NCBI GenBank assembly: GCA_003245625.1
Contig: QKCT01000001.1
Location: 1 to 39,982 of the forward strand
DNA length: 39,982 nucleotides
Reading direction: 5' to 3'
From: Bacillota bacterium
GTDB taxonomy: Bacteria > Bacillota_I > Bacilli_A > Izemoplasmatales > Hujiaoplasmataceae
A program made the translations under genes and the position numbers. How positions within the stretch are numbered: position 1 is the first letter of the stretch; each line of letters opens with the position of its first letter. The notes beneath the pieces were generated by a model, which saw only the letters and a list, made by a program, of their open reading frames with translations, was not told the DNA's origin and ran no database searches. Below are positions 1 to 6,538 of this stretch, piece by piece.

Positions 1-2
1 GA

Positions 3-866
3 GCAGGTTTCTCTGTGGTCACGGGTATTATTGTTGGAATCATATCTGGTATTGTGATAGGCTTCATATTGCCAGCTTTTAATGCATTCTCCATGAAGTT
101 TCACCAAGGTTATAATCTTTATAATACAGGCTTTTCAATGGGTGTTATATCAATGATCTCAACTGGAATACTTGCATCATTTGGCATCGAAGTCGTTAGG
201 AATCAATTTTTAAGTAGCGAATATCATAAAATACTCTTATGTTCCACCGTCGTACTGTCGATTTTCTTTCTCATTTTGGCATTTTTTGAAGATAACCAAG
301 TGCTTAAAAAGTATCCTAAGATATTTCAATACTCCGGTCGTTTATTCACAGACTTCTTTCATGAAGTTGGTTTAGCTGCAACCTTCTTGAACATTGGTGT
401 CATGGGTTTATTAAGCGTTGGCATGATACTTGTGTTAGGAATCAATATCAGTGGACCAGTAGTTGGAGCAATTCTTACCATCATTGGTTTCTCGGCTTTT
501 GGAAAACATCCACTCAATTCATTTCCGGTCATTTTAGGTGCTATTATAGCAATTGAATTCACTCCGATTGAATGGACAACTGGCTCTGTTCTTGCTGTTC
601 TGTTCGTCACTGGAGTAGCTCCAATTGCAGGGGAATACGGGTTTATCGTTGGTGTCATCGCTGGATTTATCCATGTCATGATTACACCTTTAGCACTTAC
701 GTTTCAAGGTGGTTTCGATCTCTATAACAATGGATTTGCTGCAGGCTTTGTTGCAGCAGTATTGACTCCGGTATTTTCTGTTTTCCTCTTTAAAAGAGAA
801 GAACGAAATGGATGGAATTATATTCTTCCTATTCGATATTTTAAGAAACCAAAAAAGTCCATATAA
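3..866 (+). CDS. DUF1576 family membrane protein (5' end outside window)
   Basis: The frame is open to the left edge, so only the C-terminal ~288 residues are present; the GTG at 15 is not the true start. The protein is very hydrophobic with about eight membrane segments. It has an internal duplication: the motif HQGYNLYNTGFSMG in the first half returns as QGGFDLYNNGFAAG near the C-terminus. This repeated GYNLYN-GF signature is what I associate with DUF1576, an uncharacterised Bacilli/Clostridia membrane family of about 430 residues. No function is known. The gene converges on the MFS gene and shares a bidirectional terminator with it. Family call is fairly secure from memory; role unknown. 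Confidence 0.75.
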   Translation, partial: AGFSVVTGIIVGIISGIVIGFILPAFNAFSMKFHQGYNLYNTGFSMGVISMISTGILASFGIEVVRNQFLSSEYHKILLCSTVVLSIFFLILAFFEDNQVLKKYPKIFQYSGRLFTDFFHEVGLAATFLNIGVMGLLSVGMILVLGINISGPVVGAILTIIGFSAFGKHPLNSFPVILGAIIAIEFTPIEWTTGSVLAVLFVTGVAPIAGEYGFIVGVIAGFIHVMITPLALTFQGGFDLYNNGFAAGFVAAVLTPVFSVFLFKREERNGWNYILPIRYFKKPKKSI

Positions 867-870
867 AAAT

Positions 871-900
871 AAGACAAACCAATTTCGGTTTGTCTTTTTA
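871..900. terminator. bidirectional Rho-independent terminator
   Basis: AAGACAAACC pairs with GGTTTGTCTT around a six-base loop. A T-run follows on the plus strand, and an A-rich run precedes the stem so that the minus strand also ends in TTATTTTTAT. It serves both the DUF1576 gene and the convergent MFS gene. Confidence 0.88.
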
Positions 901-922
901 ATATTGTAAGTTTGAATCAAGA

Positions 923-2128
923 TTATTCCATCTCTTCCGTCATGACTACAGAAGGTTTCGGAGATTGTTCTTTTTGTTTGGATAGGATCACTCTTGGAGC
1001 AACAAGACCGATAACAACAAACAAAGTCGCTGCTATAAGGAACATCAAATTGATATTAAGAGTAATCAATTGACCATTAACAATTGTTGCAACAGCACCA
1101 CCTACAAACATATTGAATGATGCAAGTGACATTGCTGTTCCTCGTTGTTTCGGTATACAGTTTTGAGCGTTCATAACTAACATGGATTGCACTGAAATGA
1201 AAGCTAAACCAAATAATACTAGACTAGTCGATAAAAATACAATGGAGGTCAATTGGGACATTAAGATCAAACTAAATGAGCCAATCAAAGCCATCACTGT
1301 AAGATATTTATTCTGCAGTTTTTGTTTTAGGATTGGTGCTACTTTTCCACCGATGACCGTTCCGATTCCAAAAGAAGTCAATATCATTCCTACATAAAGA
1401 ATGGATAAAACATGATTTTGCTTTATGTATTCTCCCATGTAAGTAAAGGTTCCAAACACAGAATAGCCCATGATAAAAATGATTCCTACAATTGACAACA
1501 GTCTTTTATTGGATAGAGCGAGTTTATATGTTTGAATAATCGAAACTTTAGTTGTAGACGGTTGACTCTTTGGAAGTTTCCAGACCATGATTATCGCTAA
1601 AGCTAGTTCAGCAATACCATAAACCAAATAAACGTGCTGCCAAGAACCGAAATAGGAGACAATTCCACCGATCAACGTAGCTGCGGCTCCACCTAAGAAC
1701 ATCATGCCCATTACTTTACCAATACTTGCTTGTCGCTTTTCTGGAGCAACCAAATCCCCTATTAAAGCTAATGTTACCGGGAATATTCCTGCAGCAAATG
1801 CACCGTTCAAGGCTCTTACTACAATTAGGTAAGGCAGAGATTCGGCAAAGAATCCTAAGATACTAAAGATTGCAGTTCCGAAAGCAGCGATATTGATTAC
1901 TTTCGTTTTTCCGAAACGATCCGATATCGGGCCGAATAAGACGGTGAATAATCCAAAAGTCAACATATATGCTGTTGCGGATAAAGCAGCTTGTGAAACA
2001 CTAATCGTTAAATCCTCAGCGATTTTCAAAATTAGAGGTGCAGCTGCATAATTATCACCATTCGCAAAAAAGGCCATAAAAGATAAAATTGTTAGCGTTA
2101 GTGTAATCATTCGTTGTTTGTTTTCCAT
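923..2128 (-). CDS. MFS transporter (DHA1-type exporter)
   Basis: 401 residues with about 12 membrane segments, the usual size for a DHA1-type drug or metabolite exporter. The loop after TM2 carries the MFS motif A as GPISDRFGKTKV. The second half starts near residue 205 after a short cytoplasmic linker. The tail (KQKEQSPKPSVVMTEEME) is hydrophilic. The start has only a weak ribosome site (TGAGAA). A good promoter lies 75 bases upstream and the leader between them can form a hairpin. Substrate cannot be told; AraJ/PbuE-like exporters are the closest general comparison. The gene is monocistronic, ending at the bidirectional terminator. Confidence 0.85.
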   Translation of the reverse strand: MENKQRMITLTLTILSFMAFFANGDNYAAAPLILKIAEDLTISVSQAALSATAYMLTFGLFTVLFGPISDRFGKTKVINIAAFGTAIFSILGFFAESLPYLIVVRALNGAFAAGIFPVTLALIGDLVAPEKRQASIGKVMGMMFLGGAAATLIGGIVSYFGSWQHVYLVYGIAELALAIIMVWKLPKSQPSTTKVSIIQTYKLALSNKRLLSIVGIIFIMGYSVFGTFTYMGEYIKQNHVLSILYVGMILTSFGIGTVIGGKVAPILKQKLQNKYLTVMALIGSFSLILMSQLTSIVFLSTSLVLFGLAFISVQSMLVMNAQNCIPKQRGTAMSLASFNMFVGGAVATIVNGQLITLNINLMFLIAATLFVVIGLVAPRVILSKQKEQSPKPSVVMTEEME

Positions 2129-2140
2129 TTGAATTCTCAG

Positions 2141-2171
2141 GCTGGATTAGTTTGAATATCATTCCTCCAGC
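2141..2171 (-). promoter_or_regulatory. leader hairpin before the MFS gene
   Basis: In the 75-base leader, GCTGGA pairs with TCCAGC around a loop of about 19 bases, and the left arm runs into a GGAGG sequence. A four-codon frame (Met-Lys-Arg-Lys-stop) sits just before it. Function is speculative. Confidence 0.3.
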
Positions 2172-2209
2172 TTACTTTCTTTTCATGTATTGTTCAATAA
2201 ACCATCGAT

Positions 2210-2238
2210 ATTGTAGCAAATAGACAACCCCAAGTCAA
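2210..2238 (-). promoter_or_regulatory. sigma-A promoter of the MFS gene
   Basis: TTGACT, 17-bp spacer, TACAAT on the minus strand. Spacing and hexamers are near consensus. Predicted start lies near 2203. Confidence 0.75.
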
Positions 2239-2293
2239 ACGATAAAACTTATTTTGTTAGGTATAAATACTATTCATCTTGCTGGTTCTTTTC

Positions 2294-2324
2294 AATAAAA
2301 AAGTTTGATACCGTTGTACCAAAC
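2294..2324 (-). terminator. terminator of the Ser/Leu tRNA operon
   Basis: On the minus strand GTTTGGTAC pairs with GTATCAAAC (9 bp with one G-U) around a four-base loop, followed by TTTTTTATT. Confidence 0.85.
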
Positions 2325-2340
2325 CAAAAAAACTTAAATA

Positions 2341-2425
2341 TGGTGCGGTTGATGGGAGTTGAACCCACACGTCACCAGGACACTGCCGCCTGAAGACAGC
2401 GCGTCTACCATTCCGCCACAACCGC
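2341..2425 (-). tRNA. tRNA-Leu(CAG)
   Basis: Acceptor stem GCGGTTG/CAACCGC, encoded CCA end, D-arm with GGTAGACGC typical of tRNA-Leu, anticodon stem-loop CTGTC-TTCAGGC-GGCAG giving anticodon CAG, a long variable arm, and T-arm GTGGG-TTCAACT-CCCAT. It reads CUG, a rare codon in an AT-rich genome. Confidence 0.93.
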
Positions 2426-2440
2426 TAATTCACAAAAAAC

Positions 2441-2531
2441 TGGCGGAGAAGAGGGGGTTCGAACCCCTGCATCCGGTTAAAGATCTACTAGCTTTCCAAG
2501 CCAGCCCCTTCAGCCACTTGGGTACTTCTCC
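2441..2531 (-). tRNA. tRNA-Ser(GGA)
   Basis: Acceptor stem GGAGAAG/CTTCTCC, encoded CCA, anticodon stem-loop CTGGC-TTGGAAA-GCTAG giving anticodon GGA, long class II variable arm, T-loop TTCGAAC. It is cotranscribed with tRNA-Leu 15 bases downstream. Confidence 0.93.
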
Positions 2532-2559
2532 GGCTATCACGTTTTTTGTGTCCTATACT

Positions 2560-2587
2560 ATCATAACACAGTTTTAAAATCTGTCAA
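2560..2587 (-). promoter_or_regulatory. sigma-A promoter of the Ser/Leu tRNA operon
   Basis: Consensus TTGACA, 16-bp spacer, TATGAT on the minus strand, about 30 bases before tRNA-Ser. Confidence 0.8.
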
Positions 2588-2666
2588 TAATAATATACCG
2601 TTATTATACCAGAAAACCGGCGTTTTCACATCCTAATAGTTGTATTTTAATATGTTCAATATCAGA

Positions 2667-2969
2667 CTATTCTGGCTGGTACAAGTAGATATCTAGATTG
2701 ATTCGACCCTCTTCAATCACGATTCCTTCTTCTGACAACAATTCCATTTGTATCAATGCCCCTTCTCCCTGTAAAGAGATTTCACCTTTCGAGTTAACGA
2801 CGCGATACCAAGGCAATTGATATGCACTAGACATAGAGTGTAGTATTCGGGATATTTGTCTCGCTCCCCAAGGATTCCCGGCACAGGTTGCTATCTGTCC
2901 ATAGGTCATAACTTTTCCTGAAGGTATATTTTGAATGATACGGATTACTTCCTCTGTAAAAGCTGTCAC
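2667..2969 (-). CDS. alkyltransferase-like protein (ATL, MGMT DNA-binding fold)
   Basis: 100 residues matching only the DNA-binding domain of O6-alkylguanine DNA methyltransferase: GKVMTYGQIA, then GNPWGARQISRILHS as recognition helix and arginine finger, then PWYRVVNSKGEIS. In active methyltransferases the equivalent motif is PCHRV. Here the acceptor cysteine is replaced by tryptophan, the hallmark of ATL proteins such as E. coli YbaZ and yeast Atl1, which flag alkylated guanine for nucleotide excision repair. The start is GTG, supported by AGGAG eight bases upstream; no in-frame ATG fits. It lies between the small-RNA cluster and the tRNA operon. Confident on family and on lack of alkyl transfer. 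Confidence 0.88.
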   Translation of the reverse strand: MTAFTEEVIRIIQNIPSGKVMTYGQIATCAGNPWGARQISRILHSMSSAYQLPWYRVVNSKGEISLQGEGALIQMELLSEEGIVIEEGRINLDIYLYQPE

Positions 2970-3016
2970 ATTATCAACTCCTCTTTTTTATTTTATCATA
3001 AAGCATGCGAAACAAC

Positions 3017-3099
3017 TAAAAAAGGCACCTTAAGGTGCCTATTTGCGTAAAATATTTCATATTAGGTTAGGGGGAGAGAAAATGAAAAAATTATTTTAC
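3017..3099 (-). ncRNA. candidate small RNA, unit C (UC-rich, antisense to RBS)
   Basis: Third of three tandem minus-strand units. Predicted transcript of about 83 nt starting ~7 bases after TATACT (3106-3111). It carries TTTTTTCATTTTCTCTCCCCC, the complement of a G-rich ribosome site with an AUG and Lys codons, and ends in the perfect hairpin AGGCACCTTAAGGTGCCT followed by TTTTTT. Terminator polarity (T-run only on the minus side) fixes the strand. Family not recognised; existence as a stable RNA is inference. Confidence 0.65.
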
Positions 3100-3105
3100 G
3101 ACTAT

Positions 3106-3159
3106 AGTATAACAATCAATCGTGTTAATATCTTGAAGGGTATATGACTTTTTTGTGAT
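3106..3159 (-). promoter_or_regulatory. promoter with conserved upstream box, unit C
   Basis: TATACT -10 (3106-3111), then exactly 19 bp upstream the box TCAAGA, preceded at ~9 bp by ATCACAAAAAAGTCA. There is no TTGACA-like -35. The same layout recurs in units A and B, which points to an activator-dependent promoter. Confidence 0.6.
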
Positions 3160-3187
3160 GGTTTTTATATTCTATTTCATTCGTTGT

Positions 3188-3280
3188 AAAAAATTGAAAA
3201 GGCACCTTTTGGTGCCTTACCTCAATTTTTCCTTCACGAAAATTTTTAGGGGGGAGAGAGAATGAAGAAATGTTTGATAC
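3188..3280 (-). ncRNA. candidate small RNA, unit B
   Basis: Middle unit, about 93 nt. It contains TTCTTCATTCTCTCTCCCCCC (complement of a GGGGGGAGAGAG ribosome site plus AUG) and ends in the hairpin AAGGCACC-aaaa-GGTGCCTT followed by TTCAATTTTTT on the minus strand. It is the same architecture as units A and C with diverged sequence between the conserved parts. Confidence 0.62.
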
Positions 3281-3286
3281 ACCTAT

Positions 3287-3340
3287 AGTATATAATATAA
3301 CTTTGTGCTTTCATTGAAGAAAATATGACTTTTTTGTGAT
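3287..3340 (-). promoter_or_regulatory. promoter with conserved upstream box, unit B
   Basis: TATACT -10 (3287-3292) and, 19 bp upstream, TCAATG, with ATCACAAAAAAGTCA about 9 bp further upstream. No consensus -35. Confidence 0.58.
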
Positions 3341-3373
3341 GATTTTTTTGTTCTTATCATCTTATTTTGATAT

Positions 3374-3446
3374 TAAAAGAGCACCCTAAGGTGCTGATTC
3401 AATAAATAAAACTTGAGGGGGGAGAAAATGAAGAATTTTATTTACG
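3374..3446 (-). ncRNA. candidate small RNA, unit A
   Basis: First unit in transcription order, about 73 nt. It contains TTCTTCATTTTCTCCCCCC and ends in the hairpin AGCACC-ttag-GGTGCT followed by CTTTTA. It starts directly after the terminator of the reductase gene, so it is an independent transcription unit. Confidence 0.62.
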
Positions 3447-3451
3447 GACAT

Positions 3452-3505
3452 AGTATAACTCTCGTTCGTGAAGTGTTCTTGACAGTATCGTGGACTTTTC
3501 GTGAA
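3452..3505 (-). promoter_or_regulatory. promoter with conserved upstream box, unit A
   Basis: TATACT -10 (3452-3457), TCAAGA 19 bp upstream, and TTCACGAAAAGTCCA about 10 bp further upstream. Same module as units B and C. Confidence 0.6.
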
Positions 3506-3513
3506 CTTTTTAG

Positions 3514-3543
3514 AATAAAAAAACCAGAGATATGATTCTCTGG
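3514..3543 (-). terminator. terminator of the flavin reductase gene
   Basis: CCAGAGA pairs with TCTCTGG around a six-base loop, followed by TTTTTTTATT on the minus strand, just past the stop codon. Confidence 0.85.
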
Positions 3544-3552
3544 ATTTCTCTT

Positions 3553-4227
3553 CTAGTAGCCGACAAAAAGGTCATGGCGTATGTGGTCTTCTCCAACGCC
3601 TTGTTCAACCAATAAACCACTGATGCCCTTAACAAATCCTGGACTTCCAGAAACATAGTATACAGCAGCATTGTGGTATTCTTCTACTGATTTTCGAATT
3701 GCATTTTGAGTTGGCAGAATATCGGCTGCGTAATCAATATGTAATCCATTGATTTGTTCTAACTCTTCCTTGTATGGATAACAAGATTCAAGTTCGGAAT
3801 AGATTAGTTCATCATGATTACATCCATTGGAATTAGCTCTGCACATAATCATACTGCGAATTGGTGTAATCCCAATACCTCCAGCGATGAAAACACACTC
3901 GTTCTCAGGGGCCAAAACGAATTTCCCTTTTGGAGCGGAAATGGAAATCTTTTCTCCAATGTTCAATTTCAATAAAGCTTGTTTGTAAGAACTAGGGGAT
4001 TGAGAAGGGATTCTTGTCGCTATACGAATGTATGGATCTTGATTCGTGGAAGCGATAGAGAAGATGCGAAAATCCTTTCCATCAATTTCTGTTCCTAATA
4101 CCTTAAAAATGGCATATTGTCCTTCTATAAAGCTATAATCTTCTGGTTTCTCAAAATCAAAACCATAATATTCGTTTGCTAGTTTTTCCTTACGAATCAA
4201 CTTAACAGTATAATTGTCATTACTCAT
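3553..4227 (-). CDS. ferredoxin-NADP reductase-type flavin oxidoreductase
   Basis: 224 residues forming the two-domain FNR module with no iron-sulfur or globin domain attached. The FAD-binding beta-barrel carries RIFSIAS (residues 54-60, the RxYS-type isoalloxazine motif) and EGQYAIF. The NAD(P)-binding half has AGGIGITPIRSM near 114-126, and YYVSGSPGFVKG near the end. The C-terminus DLFVGY matches the usual terminal F-x-GY. It moves electrons between NAD(P)H and an unknown acceptor in the cytoplasm. Start ATG has GGGAGAG about 10 bases upstream. The gene is monocistronic with its own terminator. The acceptor cannot be deduced; NAD(P)H-flavin or iron reductase are possibilities. Confidence 0.82.
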   Translation of the reverse strand: MSNDNYTVKLIRKEKLANEYYGFDFEKPEDYSFIEGQYAIFKVLGTEIDGKDFRIFSIASTNQDPYIRIATRIPSQSPSSYKQALLKLNIGEKISISAPKGKFVLAPENECVFIAGGIGITPIRSMIMCRANSNGCNHDELIYSELESCYPYKEELEQINGLHIDYAADILPTQNAIRKSVEEYHNAAVYYVSGSPGFVKGISGLLVEQGVGEDHIRHDLFVGY

Positions 4228-4306
4228 TGTGATAATCTCTCCCTTACTCGTAAGATGATACCGTCAAAAGACTATATTTATCTTACTATAAAACTATAAT
4301 AAATGG

Positions 4307-4336
4307 TAATAAAAAGCATGATTTTTTTTAAATGCT
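4307..4336 (-). terminator. possible weak terminator after the 4352-5172 operon
   Basis: AGCAT pairs with ATGCT across an A-rich loop and is followed by TTTTTATT on the minus strand. The stem is only 5 bp. Confidence 0.4.
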
Positions 4337-4351
4337 ATAGTAGAACTTAGA

Positions 4352-4672
4352 TTATTCAAAAATTTCAAATGGATTACCTAGAAATGGGTTCAATTTTGGT
4401 TTTGTCATTAATACTACAGGATCATCTCCTGGCAAAATCACTTTCTGAGCATGAAAGCTTTGGGGAACAAACTTATCATAAACAACAAATAGATTCACGG
4501 CATCATTTGAAATCTCAAACTCTGTGGATTCTCCATTTTTAAGAGTCGTTTGCAGTTTTAGTGGAACTCCTTTTAATACTAGTTCAGGTTCTTGGTCAGT
4601 TTGAATATAAATATAAACTTTCATAAGCGATGCAACAAAGCTCTTCTTCCTTGAAATCGTAAGTTTTCTCAT
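4352..4672 (-). CDS. conserved small protein of unknown function
   Basis: 106 residues, no signal peptide or membrane segment. It opens with MRKLTISRKKSFVASLMKVYIYI, then an all-beta-looking stretch with GVPLKLQTTLKNGESTEFEI, and ends in KLNPFLGNPFEIFE. I have seen similar short Firmicutes proteins starting KLTIKRKKSFV and ending with an NP-x-GN-F tail, but know of no assigned function. The start has AAGGAG eight bases upstream. It follows the LURP-one-like gene by 11 bases, so the two are very likely cotranscribed. A beta-sandwich partner of the LURP-one protein is a guess. Confidence 0.7.
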   Translation of the reverse strand: MRKLTISRKKSFVASLMKVYIYIQTDQEPELVLKGVPLKLQTTLKNGESTEFEISNDAVNLFVVYDKFVPQSFHAQKVILPGDDPVVLMTKPKLNPFLGNPFEIFE

Positions 4673-4683
4673 CTGTAATCTCC

Positions 4684-5172
4684 TTAAAAATTATTGTGTT
4701 TCTTTTCGTGGATTACTTGATCAAGAACGATCACAACAAACAAGAATAATTCCACATCTTCTTCACGAAGAATTTCAATTTCATAGGTATCGCCCCAAGA
4801 AATGTATTTTTTTTGAATGGAAGCGACAGGTTGTTCGTTTTCATAGATAACAAATGAGTGTGCAAATAGGCTACCGGAAACGGTCATGTCTTTATATCGA
4901 ATTTGAAGATTGAATTTAGGCACCAAAGCCAACTTCTTTTGTATGACCGCAATCTCTTGATTGTTTTTATCATAAATAAAGTACTTTGGCATAAATGTAA
5001 ATACTTTTCGATTGGCATGTAAAATGACATTGCCACTTGGATCCATCAAATCAAGTTTATTCGTGATTGACATGAATTTTCCTTTGATTTGATATTTTAG
5101 ATTTTGATTTTCATCGGTAATGTTGAACTGATCCTTGAAAGTAAACACTTTCTGTTTGATATAAAATTTCAT
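4684..5172 (-). CDS. LURP-one-related (Tubby C-terminal-like) protein
   Basis: 162 residues. The pattern of alternating strands fits the LURP-one-related/DUF567 family, a Tubby-like beta-barrel around a hydrophobic helix: KFYIKQKVFTFKDQFNI, KYQIKGKFMSITNKLDL, VILHANRKVFTFMPKYFIYD. The closing hydrophobic helix ELFLFVVIVLDQVIHEKK would be the core helix. The bacterial members have no clear biochemical role; lipid or membrane binding has been proposed for the Tubby fold. Start ATG is preceded by AGGAGGG. First gene of a two-gene operon with an extended -10 promoter upstream. Confidence 0.8.
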   Translation of the reverse strand: MKFYIKQKVFTFKDQFNITDENQNLKYQIKGKFMSITNKLDLMDPSGNVILHANRKVFTFMPKYFIYDKNNQEIAVIQKKLALVPKFNLQIRYKDMTVSGSLFAHSFVIYENEQPVASIQKKYISWGDTYEIEILREEDVELFLFVVIVLDQVIHEKKHNNF

Positions 5173-5201
5173 TATTCCCTCCTAATAGATTTTCCATTAT
5201 T

Positions 5202-5210
5202 AGTATACCA
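5202..5210 (-). promoter_or_regulatory. extended -10 promoter of the LURP-one operon
   Basis: TGGTATACT on the minus strand: TG one base upstream of TATACT. No good -35; it lies about 30 bases before the start codon. Confidence 0.5.
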
Positions 5211-5217
5211 CGACTCG

Positions 5218-5256
5218 AAAAGAAATAAAGTGACCTTGTAAAAACTTCGTCACTTT
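5218..5256 (-). terminator. terminator of the EamA transporter gene
   Basis: AAAGTGAC pairs with GTCACTTT across a 13-base loop, followed by ATTTCTTTTC on the minus strand, a few bases past the stop codon. Confidence 0.75.
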
Positions 5257-5261
5257 GAATA

Positions 5262-6176
5262 TTAAGAAACTTCTATTTCGCTTGGTTTCTTTCTTCCTTT
5301 ATATTGAACTAAGAAGATACCGACACTTGCAATAAGAATGCTGATAAGCGATTTTGCGGTAAACGGTTCTCCTAAGAACAACCAAGACAGTATAGCAATT
5401 TGTACAAGCATTGTATTATTAATTACACTGGACTCCACAGATGTCAATACTTGCATCGTTTTATTCCAAAGAGTAAAAGCAAATGCAGTATTCACAATTG
5501 CAAGAAGCAACACGATTCCCCAAATATTCAAAGACAATGTCGGTGTTGGTTCTACAGTAATACCTGTGAACAGCAATAATAATCCCCCGATTCCCATACT
5601 GATGGTCGTAATTAGAATGGGACTAACGGATCGATGTTTGTTGATATCTCGTCCCATAACAGTAGCGATTGCATTGGATATCATTCCACCAAACATAATC
5701 AAGTATCCGAACCACGGACCAACACTGGATTGCATCGGGAAGAAATAAAGTGCTCCTCCTATTAAAAAAATTGTAATTCCAATGATATTATTTCTGGTAG
5801 GTTTTTCATCTAAGAATAGAGAGCCAAATACCAATACAGCAACTGGAGTAAAATTCAATATCAAAGATACTTGAATCGCAGGTATAAATGATAACCCCAA
5901 ATACTGGGCTCCTTGTGTTAAGAAATACATAACAAAACCAAGAGAAATGATTTTAATCCATTGGTGTTTTGTGATTTGGCGAAACTCTTTTATCTGTTTC
6001 TTCGCTAACAGAAATATAAAGAGTATAATTGCGGCAAGTGTATATCTCATCCCGGCAAAAGTAATAGCTGGGACGTCATCTAATCCAATTGTAATTAAGA
6101 CAAAAGACAATGACCATAAAAAAGTCACCAGCAATGCTTGTAGGATTGCGATAAAGTGATTGCGATCTTGATTCAT
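5262..6176 (-). CDS. EamA/DMT-family transporter
   Basis: 304 residues with ten predicted membrane segments arranged as two EamA repeats: the first has LLVTFLWSLSFVLI and PAITFAGMRYTLA, the second starts near YLIMFGGMISNAIATVMGRD and has TSVESSVINNTM and LFLGEPFTAKSLI. This is the usual length and topology of drug/metabolite exporters. Substrate unknown. An in-frame ATG lies four codons earlier, but it overlaps the GAGG ribosome site; GAGGA placed six bases before the second ATG makes 6176 the likely start. The gene sits between a tRNA-operon terminator and its own terminator, so it is monocistronic. Confidence 0.85.
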   Translation of the reverse strand: MNQDRNHFIAILQALLVTFLWSLSFVLITIGLDDVPAITFAGMRYTLAAIILFIFLLAKKQIKEFRQITKHQWIKIISLGFVMYFLTQGAQYLGLSFIPAIQVSLILNFTPVAVLVFGSLFLDEKPTRNNIIGITIFLIGGALYFFPMQSSVGPWFGYLIMFGGMISNAIATVMGRDINKHRSVSPILITTISMGIGGLLLLFTGITVEPTPTLSLNIWGIVLLLAIVNTAFAFTLWNKTMQVLTSVESSVINNTMLVQIAILSWLFLGEPFTAKSLISILIASVGIFLVQYKGRKKPSEIEVS

Positions 6177-6210
6177 GTTATTCCTCATTTTCTTTGAGTT
6201 ATCGATAAAA

Positions 6211-6219
6211 ATTATACCA
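6211..6219 (-). promoter_or_regulatory. extended -10 promoter of the EamA gene
   Basis: TGGTATAAT on the minus strand. The -35 region overlaps the T-tract of the preceding tRNA terminator. Confidence 0.55.
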
Positions 6220-6225
6220 TTTCAA

Positions 6226-6264
6226 CGAAAAAATAAAAAGAGTCTATCCCAAGAACAAACTCTT
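6226..6264 (-). terminator. terminator of the Ser/Pro tRNA operon
   Basis: AAGAGT pairs with ACTCTT across a 15-base loop, followed by TTTATTTTTTCG on the minus strand. Confidence 0.65.
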
Positions 6265-6274
6265 CTTTTTCTCA

Positions 6275-6351
<77 letters not shown>

Positions 6352-6354
6352 ATA

Positions 6355-6443
6355 TGGCGGAGAAAAGGGGATTTGAACCCCTGCGTCGTTGTCGACCTAC
6401 TCGCTTTCGAGACGAGTCCCTTCAGCCGCTTGGGTATTTCTCC
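6355..6443 (-). tRNA. tRNA-Ser(CGA)
   Basis: Acceptor GGAGAAA/TTTCTCC, encoded CCA, anticodon stem-loop CTCGT-CTCGAAA-GCGAG giving CGA, long variable arm, T-loop TTCAAAT. It decodes UCG. It is followed after three bases by tRNA-Pro. Confidence 0.93.
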
Positions 6444-6472
6444 GGCTATTTCCATATCGTGTTGCATATGAT

Positions 6473-6502
6473 ATTATACTACAAAATATCAAAAAAGAGC
6501 AA
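6473..6502 (-). promoter_or_regulatory. sigma-A promoter of the Ser/Pro tRNA operon
   Basis: TTGCTC, 18-bp spacer, TATAAT on the minus strand, about 30 bases before tRNA-Ser. Confidence 0.7.
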
Positions 6503-6538
6503 TAAAAAATGCTGAATAGAGGCGTAAATCAAGGGAAA

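Noticed and set aside
3000-3510. CRISPR-like or simple tandem repeat
   Set aside because: Only three copies, unequal period (165 and 181 bp), strongly diverged between the conserved blocks, and blocks that correspond to promoter, core and terminator.
3081-3539. Three plus-strand micro-frames, each ATG preceded by GGGGGGAGAG (e.g. MKKLFYDYSITINRVNILKG)
   Set aside because: The frames end at 8, 21 and 35 codons and share only the first few residues. No plus-strand promoter was seen, and promoters and terminators all fit the minus strand. The strong ribosome-site look is explained as the complement of the small-RNA core.
5338-5748. 136-codon plus-strand frame antisense to the EamA gene
   Set aside because: No ribosome site or promoter, no recognisable domain, and it mirrors the codon pattern of the real gene on the other strand. 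The same applies to other long antisense frames in the window.
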